Part shown: piece by piece, positions 59,023 to 64,000 of the stretch
Numbering within the stretch: the first letter of the stretch is position 1
Layout of the letters: each line of letters starts with the position of its first letter
Assembly: GCF_005870035.1 (NCBI RefSeq)
Contig: NZ_SWJG01000009.1
Coordinates: 144,569-208,568 of the forward strand
Origin: Spirosoma lacussanchae
Lineage (GTDB): Bacteria; Bacteroidota; Bacteroidia; Cytophagales; Spirosomataceae
Direction: 5' to 3'
Length of the DNA stretch: 64,000 nt
Translations under genes and position numbers: made by a program
Notes under the pieces: model-generated
The model's input: the letters and a program-made list of their open reading frames with translations, nothing else
What the model was told of the DNA's origin: nothing
Databases searched by the model: none

Positions 59023-61242
59023 ATGACCAGAATCTCCTACGCTTTAACCATTCCCTGCCTGCTCACGGGCTTTACGACCCTGGCCCAGACGTCGGTGCCA
59101 GCCGTACCCGAGCAGATAACCTTTGCCGATATCTCGGTGCGGCTCGATCCCGACGCCCGCCGTATCGTGCAGCAGGATGTAAACGCGCTGATGGCCAACC
59201 GACAGTACTGGACCGCCAAACTCGACCGGGTGGCGCTGTACTTCCCGATGATTGAAGCCATCCTGATCGATGAAGACGTACCCACTGACTTTAAGTACCT
59301 GGCTGTACAGGAGAGTTCGCTGACGCCTGATGCCGTGTCGGCGTCAACGGCGGTCGGGTACTGGCAGTTTAAGCGGGAAACCGCGGTTGAGCATGGCCTG
59401 CGGGTCGATGATGAGGTCGATGAGCGGAAGAGCATTACGGCCTCAACCCATGGCGCGGCCCGGTACATGAAGAAAAGCAACGGTCAGTTCAACAACTGGA
59501 TTGCGTCGCTGTACTCGTATTACCTGGGCGCTGGCGGCATCTCCAAGCTGATACCGCCCGACTGGTCGTATGCGCGGGAGGTAGCTCTTGACGGACGCAC
59601 CGATCGGTATATTCTTCGCTTTTTTGCGCATAAGATCGCCATCGAAAGTGCCCTGCCGACTCATCAGTCGTCGAACCGGTTTGCGCTGATCGAATATGGC
59701 AACGGGGGCGGCAAAACCATGCGCGCCATTGCCGACGATCTGGGCGTCGATGAGTTCGAACTGCGGAAATACAACCGCTGGGTGCTCGGCGAAGCCGTAC
59801 CCACCGACAAAGCCTACGTTATGGCTATCCCGGTGGCGTCGGACCAGATCAACGATGTCCGCCAGAAGATCGTAAGCGTCGGGGCCAAAAAAACGCCCGA
59901 GTTCGTACAGAATGATGTTGGGTTTCCGGTGCTGCGCCGGGTAACGACGGGCATCAGCAGCAAAAACGAGCCGATCCTGTACGAGATCAACGGATTACCC
60001 GGTATCCAGGCCCAGGTTGGCGATAACGCAACCTCGCTGGCGCGTAAGGCTAAAATCAGCGTGTCGAGCTTTTTGCGGTACAACGACATGAGCGATCGCG
60101 ACCCGATCATTGTCAACGATGTGTATTACCTGGCCAAGAAGCGGAAGAAAGCGCTGGTGCCTTTCCATACGGTTCGGGATGGCGAAACGTCGCGTAGTAT
60201 CTCGCAGCGGTACGGCCTGCGTCTGAAAAAGCTGATGCGCTACAACCGGCTCGACCGGGTGCAGAAGCTGGCCGTAGGACGGGTTATGTGGCTGCGCGAA
60301 CGCCGACCCAACAACAAACCGGTTGAAATTATCAACTCGCCGACGCCACCGGTATACGATCAGACGCCAACCCCGGCGGCCCGTCAGGCTGAAGTGGCCA
60401 GTAACAGCGGTCCGAGGAGGCCCGTCAGTGGGATGAACGAGGTGCCGCGCACGGCGTCTGAACGTAAAATGTACCAGCCCAAGCTGGTAGGCGGGGGGGT
60501 AACGCCCAACGATGGTAGCTCCGAACCAGCCACCCGGCCCGAACCGGCACCTGCCCCGGCCCAGCCCACCACCAGCCGCTCGTCTGACACGGGTTCGCAG
60601 CGGGTCGTGATTGTCCGGTCGCCGGAGACAGGTACCCCCGAGAAAACCGTACCCGTAGCTACCCGGCCCGAACGGGCAACAGTCCCTGTTAAATCCGCGC
60701 CGGAGTCGGACCGTTACGAAGGGCCCCGCGAACAGCAGGCCGATGGGTCGCTTACGGTGCCCACGACCAAAGCACCTCCCCGTCCGGCTGCACCTGCCGT
60801 CGTGAAAGCCGACCGCACGCCAGCCCCGGTAGCCAGTACGCCTGAACGTATGGTCGAACTGGCTCCGCGTCCGGCTGCTCCGGCCCCGGTCGTAAACCGG
60901 TCGGCTGCCAGTCATACCGTTGAAGCCGGGCAGACGTACTACAGCATTTCTCGCCTGTATGGATTAACGGTCGATGAACTCCTGGCGCTCAACAGTCGGA
61001 CGTCCAGCGATGTGCTGGAAGTGGGTCAGCAGCTGGTTGTGAAAGCAACGCCCGGTCGGGTTGTACAGCCGTCAAAATCTGCGACTGCGTCGGGAGATGT
61101 CATTTACCATACCGTTGCCAAAGGAGAGACCATGTTCCGCATCTCGAAAAGTTACGGAGTCACCATCGAACAGATTCAGCAATGGAATAATCTGACCGAT
61201 GTTGCTGTTAAAGAAGGACAAAAGATTAAAATAGTGAAGTAA
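59023..61242 (+). CDS. LysM lytic transglycosylase (MltD-type)
   Basis: The product is 739 residues with a signal peptide (RISYALTIPCLLTGFTTLAQT). The SLT domain (~60-200) has the catalytic Glu in LAVQESSLTPDAVSASTAVGYWQF. Several LysM-type modules follow: LIEYGNGGGKTMRAIADDLGVDEF (~230), then clear LysMs near 385 (FHTVRDGETSRSISQRYGL), 635 (SHTVEAGQTYYSISRLYGL) and 695 (YHTVAKGETMFRISKSYGV), separated by a long Pro/Arg/Glu-rich linker. It cleaves peptidoglycan with anhydro product formation in the periplasm and binds it by LysM. Family members with this layout are cell-wall remodelling enzymes. A hairpin with GC stem follows the stop at 61253-61282. Confidence 0.93.
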   Translation: MTRISYALTIPCLLTGFTTLAQTSVPAVPEQITFADISVRLDPDARRIVQQDVNALMANRQYWTAKLDRVALYFPMIEAILIDEDVPTDFKYLAVQESSLTPDAVSASTAVGYWQFKRETAVEHGLRVDDEVDERKSITASTHGAARYMKKSNGQFNNWIASLYSYYLGAGGISKLIPPDWSYAREVALDGRTDRYILRFFAHKIAIESALPTHQSSNRFALIEYGNGGGKTMRAIADDLGVDEFELRKYNRWVLGEAVPTDKAYVMAIPVASDQINDVRQKIVSVGAKKTPEFVQNDVGFPVLRRVTTGISSKNEPILYEINGLPGIQAQVGDNATSLARKAKISVSSFLRYNDMSDRDPIIVNDVYYLAKKRKKALVPFHTVRDGETSRSISQRYGLRLKKLMRYNRLDRVQKLAVGRVMWLRERRPNNKPVEIINSPTPPVYDQTPTPAARQAEVASNSGPRRPVSGMNEVPRTASERKMYQPKLVGGGVTPNDGSSEPATRPEPAPAPAQPTTSRSSDTGSQRVVIVRSPETGTPEKTVPVATRPERATVPVKSAPESDRYEGPREQQADGSLTVPTTKAPPRPAAPAVVKADRTPAPVASTPERMVELAPRPAAPAPVVNRSAASHTVEAGQTYYSISRLYGLTVDELLALNSRTSSDVLEVGQQLVVKATPGRVVQPSKSATASGDVIYHTVAKGETMFRISKSYGVTIEQIQQWNNLTDVAVKEGQKIKIVK

Positions 61243-61252
61243 GGTGGGCTTA

Positions 61253-61282
61253 CCCCCGCTTATGACTATAAATCAGCGGGGG
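61253..61282 (+). terminator. GC-stem hairpin after the transglycosylase gene
   Basis: CCCCCGCT (61253-61260) pairs with AGCGGGGG (61275-61282) around a 14-base loop. There is no T-run, only TTGACCCC afterwards. It lies in the 59-base gap before the next gene and may be a weak terminator or an mRNA-stabilising stem. Confidence 0.5.
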
Positions 61283-61301
61283 TTGACCCCTATCTACCGG
61301 C

Positions 61302-61871
61302 ATGATTCTACTGGACAATACCTGCATCAGCGATGATGTAGCCGAAAAATTCTTTGTCTGCAACCTGGACAAATGCAAAGGCGCCTGCTGCGTCGAAGGC
61401 GATATGGGGGCTCCCCTCGAAGACGAAGAGCACCTGATTCTGGACCGGATCTACGAAGACATCAAGCCTTATTTGTCGCCCGAAGGCATTCGGGTTATTG
61501 AACAACGGGGCGGATACGAACCCGATGGTGAGGGCGGCTACGTGACGAATACGGTAGGCGGGCGCGAGTGCGTCTACGCAACCTGGGACGATAAAGGCAT
61601 TCTGAAGTGCGGCATCGAAGAAGCGTACAACGACGGCAAGGTCGACTGGAAAAAGCCGATCTCGTGTCATCTGTATCCCATCCGCGTCACCAAATACGAG
61701 CATTTCCACGCGCTTAACTACGACCGCTGGCCCATCTGCAGCCCGGCCTGCGGACTGGGCGAACAGCTCAACGTGCCTATTTATAAGTTTGTTCGCGAGG
61801 CTCTCATCCGGGCCTACGGCGAAGAATGGTACGGGAGGCTGGTAGCCGAAATCGAAACACCACGCTCGTAA
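61302..61871 (+). CDS. DUF3109 family Cys-rich protein
   Basis: The product is 189 residues. It matches DUF3109: FFVCNLDKCKGACCVEGDMGAPLEDEEHLILDRIYEDIKPYLSPEGIRVIE, GGYVTNTVGGRECVYATWDDKGILKCGIEEAY, KPISCHLYPIRVTKYEHFHALNYDRWPICSPACGLGEQL. The Cys pattern (CKGACC, C near 91, C near 104, CHLYP, CSPACG) resembles metal-binding YkgJ-type clusters. Function is unknown; the family is conserved in Bacteroidota. It is cytoplasmic by lack of signal. It precedes the Atl-like gene by 32 bases. Confidence 0.88.
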   Translation: MILLDNTCISDDVAEKFFVCNLDKCKGACCVEGDMGAPLEDEEHLILDRIYEDIKPYLSPEGIRVIEQRGGYEPDGEGGYVTNTVGGRECVYATWDDKGILKCGIEEAYNDGKVDWKKPISCHLYPIRVTKYEHFHALNYDRWPICSPACGLGEQLNVPIYKFVREALIRAYGEEWYGRLVAEIETPRS

Positions 61872-61903
61872 TAATCCGGTAGCGTAGCAGACGGTTGGGC
61901 AGT

Positions 61904-62236
61904 ATGCTTGAGGATAAAGACTATTTCGCAGAAGTATACCGGGTTGTGCGGGAGGTGCCGGTTGGCCGGGTCACCACTTATGGAGCCATTGCCCGCTATC
62001 TGAGTTTGCGGGCCGGGGCGCGTATGGTAGGCTGGGCTATGGTAGCCTCGCACGGCCACGATGTACCCGCCCACCGGGTGGTCAACCGAATCGGGGTATT
62101 GTCGGGCAAACACTTTTTCGGCAGCCCCACCGCCATGCAGGAACTCCTCGAAGCCGAAGGGGTACAGGTAGAAGATGATCGGGTGGTCGACTTCCAGACC
62201 CGCCTGTGGGACCCCTCTGTCGAACTGGCGCTGTAA
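61904..62236 (+). CDS. Alkyltransferase-like (Atl-type) MGMT-family protein
   Basis: From ATG 61904 the product is 110 residues; a TTG at 61895 is also in frame. It is the MGMT C-terminal fold: EVYRVVREVPVGRVTTYGAIARYLSLRAGARMVGWAM, then VPAHRVVNRIG where PCHR is replaced by PAHR. The Cys that accepts the alkyl group in O6-alkylguanine-DNA methyltransferase is absent. Atl proteins bind O6-alkylguanine lesions without transfer and pass them to nucleotide-excision repair. The length is typical for Atl. No other repair gene is near. Confidence 0.88.
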   Translation: MLEDKDYFAEVYRVVREVPVGRVTTYGAIARYLSLRAGARMVGWAMVASHGHDVPAHRVVNRIGVLSGKHFFGSPTAMQELLEAEGVQVEDDRVVDFQTRLWDPSVELAL

Positions 62237-62338
62237 GCAATAGGTCAGTTATAGATTTTACCGTGCGTTTGGAACGAATTATGTTGCGCTACTAGGGAGA
62301 TTGTTGGTGTAGGCAGTTACTCAGGGCAACAGGATTAT

Positions 62339-63703
62339 ATGCAACGGAGAAAATTTATTAAAGAAACTCTGACGGGTTTACCAATACTACTTTTACCAGC
62401 TTCTCTTTTACCCAGTTCCTGCACTGAGAGTGATGATAATGGGTCGCCAGGCGAAAAGGCCGTTATTGTGGTTGGGGCAGGAATTTCTGGTCTGGCTGCG
62501 GCCAAAACGTTGAAAGAACAGGGGTTCAATGTAATAATCCTGGAAGCTCAGCATAGAATCGGTGGACGATTACGAACCGATAGAACGTTGGGTGTAGAGT
62601 TTGACGAAGGTGCAGGCTGGATACACGGAGTTAATGGGAATCCAATAACCACTTTGGCCCGGCAAGCAGGCATGAACAGTGTTGAGACCCCTGACGATAG
62701 TCGAAAATCGTACGATAAAGGTGGTAGGTTAAGAAGTGCTGCCGTCTATGACAAAGCCGAAGAGGAACTGTATACTATACTGGCTTCGATGAAGACGAAT
62801 GGTAGTATAAACGAAAGTTTTCAAACAGTTTTTACTACTAAATATCCCGATAAAGCAAATGATAGGCTTTGGAAATTTTTACTATCCACTTACGTTACTT
62901 TTGACACCGGTGATTTAAATAAATTATCATCGTTACTTTATGACGAAGGGGAGGAGTTCAGTGGTGCTGAAAAAATTGCACTCAATGGGTATGATACGAT
63001 TGCAGAATATCTGGCAAAAGGGTTGTCTGTTCAATTAAATCAGCGAGTTTCAGCAGTTAATTATTCGAAAAATAAAGTACAGGTAACGCATAATGGAATA
63101 ATAAGTGAAGCAGACTATGTAATTGTTACCGTACCACTGGGTGTCCTAAAAGCCAATACAATTCAGTTTACGCCAAATTTGCCGATGGCCAAGCAAAACG
63201 CCATACAAAAAGTAGGTATGAATTGTGTAAACAAGTTTTTGCTGATCTGGAATACGGCTTTTTGGGACGATGTACAATACATTTCTTATACGCCGGAGAT
63301 AAGCGACAGATTTACTTATTTTTTAAATGTAAAGAAATTTCGACCAGCTGTAAACGCGTTGATGACATTTGCGTATGCAGAGTATGGGCGGCAAACCGAA
63401 GTCCTGTCTGACGCAGAAATTATACATGAAATCATGTTACACTTGAAAGATATATATGGAAATGCTATTCCAAATCCAGTCAGTATGTTGAGGACAAAGT
63501 GGTATACGAATGAAAATGCACATGGCGCTTATTCGTACACAGCTGTTGGTACAGAGATGCAACATTTTGACGACCTGGCCGAAGAGATAAACGACACTTT
63601 ATTTTTTGCGGGTGAACATACGGAAGTTGATTATTTTTCTACTGTTCACGGAGCCTACCTAAGCGGAATAAGAGAAGCCAACAAAATTATTGCACTTCAG
63701 TAA
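62339..63703 (+). CDS. Tat-type flavin amine oxidase, AT-rich, probably acquired
   Basis: The product is 454 residues. The N-terminus MQRRKFIKETLTGLPILLLPASLLPSSC combines a twin-arginine-like motif with a lipobox. The FAD domain begins VIVVGAGISGLAAAKTLKEQGFNVIILEAQHRIGGRLRTDRTLG, and the C-terminus carries the FAD-binding LFFAGEHTEVDYFSTVHGAYLSGIREANKII block. This is the flavin monoamine oxidase family; the substrate is unknown (amines or amino acids). Its codon use is AT-rich, unlike the GC-rich genes before it, which suggests recent transfer. It ends 297 bases before the window edge. Confidence 0.88.
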   Translation: MQRRKFIKETLTGLPILLLPASLLPSSCTESDDNGSPGEKAVIVVGAGISGLAAAKTLKEQGFNVIILEAQHRIGGRLRTDRTLGVEFDEGAGWIHGVNGNPITTLARQAGMNSVETPDDSRKSYDKGGRLRSAAVYDKAEEELYTILASMKTNGSINESFQTVFTTKYPDKANDRLWKFLLSTYVTFDTGDLNKLSSLLYDEGEEFSGAEKIALNGYDTIAEYLAKGLSVQLNQRVSAVNYSKNKVQVTHNGIISEADYVIVTVPLGVLKANTIQFTPNLPMAKQNAIQKVGMNCVNKFLLIWNTAFWDDVQYISYTPEISDRFTYFLNVKKFRPAVNALMTFAYAEYGRQTEVLSDAEIIHEIMLHLKDIYGNAIPNPVSMLRTKWYTNENAHGAYSYTAVGTEMQHFDDLAEEINDTLFFAGEHTEVDYFSTVHGAYLSGIREANKIIALQ

Positions 63704-64000
63704 AAGAGGCTGTAATAAAAGGCAGGCTTGCTGGCTATCGGTAAAATTTTTGAGATTCTTTTCAAGAATATATGTTATCACTTATTCTTGCCGCCTTCTA
63801 TTCATAAGAGTGTGTTTGGGAATTATCTTTTGCCATTCATATAATTCGCTGCAACATGATCTGAATATTGGCATTAGAAAGTGTTTTGGAATTATATTTG
63901 GTTTATGACTTATACACGCTGCAACATAAGCTGGATGTTGGCCAAGTACAGCCAGCATACCGAAGAAGATGTGGTGTACTCATAATCCTTTACTAGCCGA
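63704..64000. other. AT-rich region with two GCTGCAACAT repeats, no supported gene
   Basis: GCTGCAACATGATCTGAATA-type sequence (63848-63872) and GCTGCAACATAAGCTGGATG-type sequence (63918-63942) are approximate direct repeats 70 bases apart. A short frame at 63690-63908 has no motif and begins inside the amine oxidase stop region; I do not support it. The AT content matches the preceding amine oxidase gene and differs from the rest of the window. Confidence 0.4.

Noticed and set aside
63690..63908. 72-codon frame at the right edge
   Set aside because: It starts inside the amine oxidase stop region with a non-ATG start and has no recognisable content; the AT-rich sequence gives chance frames.
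1..64000. tRNA, rRNA or CRISPR features
   Set aside because: No conserved tRNA or rRNA stretch and no regularly spaced direct repeats were recognised in the intergenic regions; a covariance-model search would settle it.

Overview
The window looks like a chromosome segment from a Bacteroidota bacterium of the order Cytophagales, probably a Spirosoma-like member of the Spirosomataceae. The support is a SusC/SusD pair with its own ECF sigma factor and FecR anti-sigma factor, many lipoproteins and small outer-membrane beta-barrels, a DUF3109 protein, weak Shine-Dalgarno signals, promoter-like TAnnTTTG elements, and high GC apart from the last 1.7 kb. The genus is an inference. No rRNA, tRNA or CRISPR array was recognised.

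Layout. 1-6.9 kb: two paralogous beta-barrel proteins (the first cut by the window edge), a siroheme-type dehydrogenase, another small barrel, a zinc metallopeptidase, a short-chain dehydrogenase, a MetX-like hydrolase and a small unknown gene. 7.0-16.4 kb: an Ate1-like transferase, then a nutrient-uptake locus with a Tat-exported Gfo/Idh/MocA oxidoreductase, SusD, SusC with an STN signalling domain, FecR and an ECF sigma factor. 16.6-18.4 kb: a YihY membrane protein and an AAC(3)-type acetyltransferase. 18.5-28.2 kb: a segment bounded by a 19-bp direct repeat of the 3' end of mnmE. It carries an AI-2E-type permease, a complete RND efflux operon and a split HipA module (hipB-hipS-hipT order), so it may be a genomic island at a known integration hotspot.

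28.2-37.4 kb: mnmE, an MpaB-like oxygenase, a metallo-beta-lactamase-fold hydrolase, a lone receiver protein, an orphan WapI-like immunity protein, a GRDP-like membrane protein and a 1232-residue hybrid histidine kinase with a phosphotransfer domain. 37.6-39.8 kb: three collinear genes for unknown exported proteins. 39.8-50.6 kb: seven genes on the minus strand, encoding a VWA-like lipoprotein, a multi-pass membrane protein, a tubulin-like protein, a large actin/Hsp70-fold (SrfB-like) protein, a coiled-coil membrane protein, a retropepsin-like lipoprotein and a WG-repeat membrane protein. This is the best candidate for a poorly described multi-component system, possibly an envelope or membrane-remodelling machine with two cytoskeletal-type nucleotide-binding proteins.

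50.9-62.2 kb: an Ig-like lipoprotein, rsmA, mgtE, a three-gene cassette (S8 protease, a free-standing copy of its C-terminal domain and a small S/T/A-rich protein), dtd, an O-methyltransferase, a LysM transglycosylase, a DUF3109 protein and an Atl-type alkyltransferase-like protein. 62.3-64 kb: an AT-rich end with a flavin amine oxidase, probably acquired.

Two interspersed hairpin families recur in intergenic regions: TGAGTGA/ATGAGTTATGAG-type modules at 31.5, 49.0 and 53.6 kb, and a GC-rich GAGACGCAA family at 6.5-6.7 and 48.3-48.5 kb.
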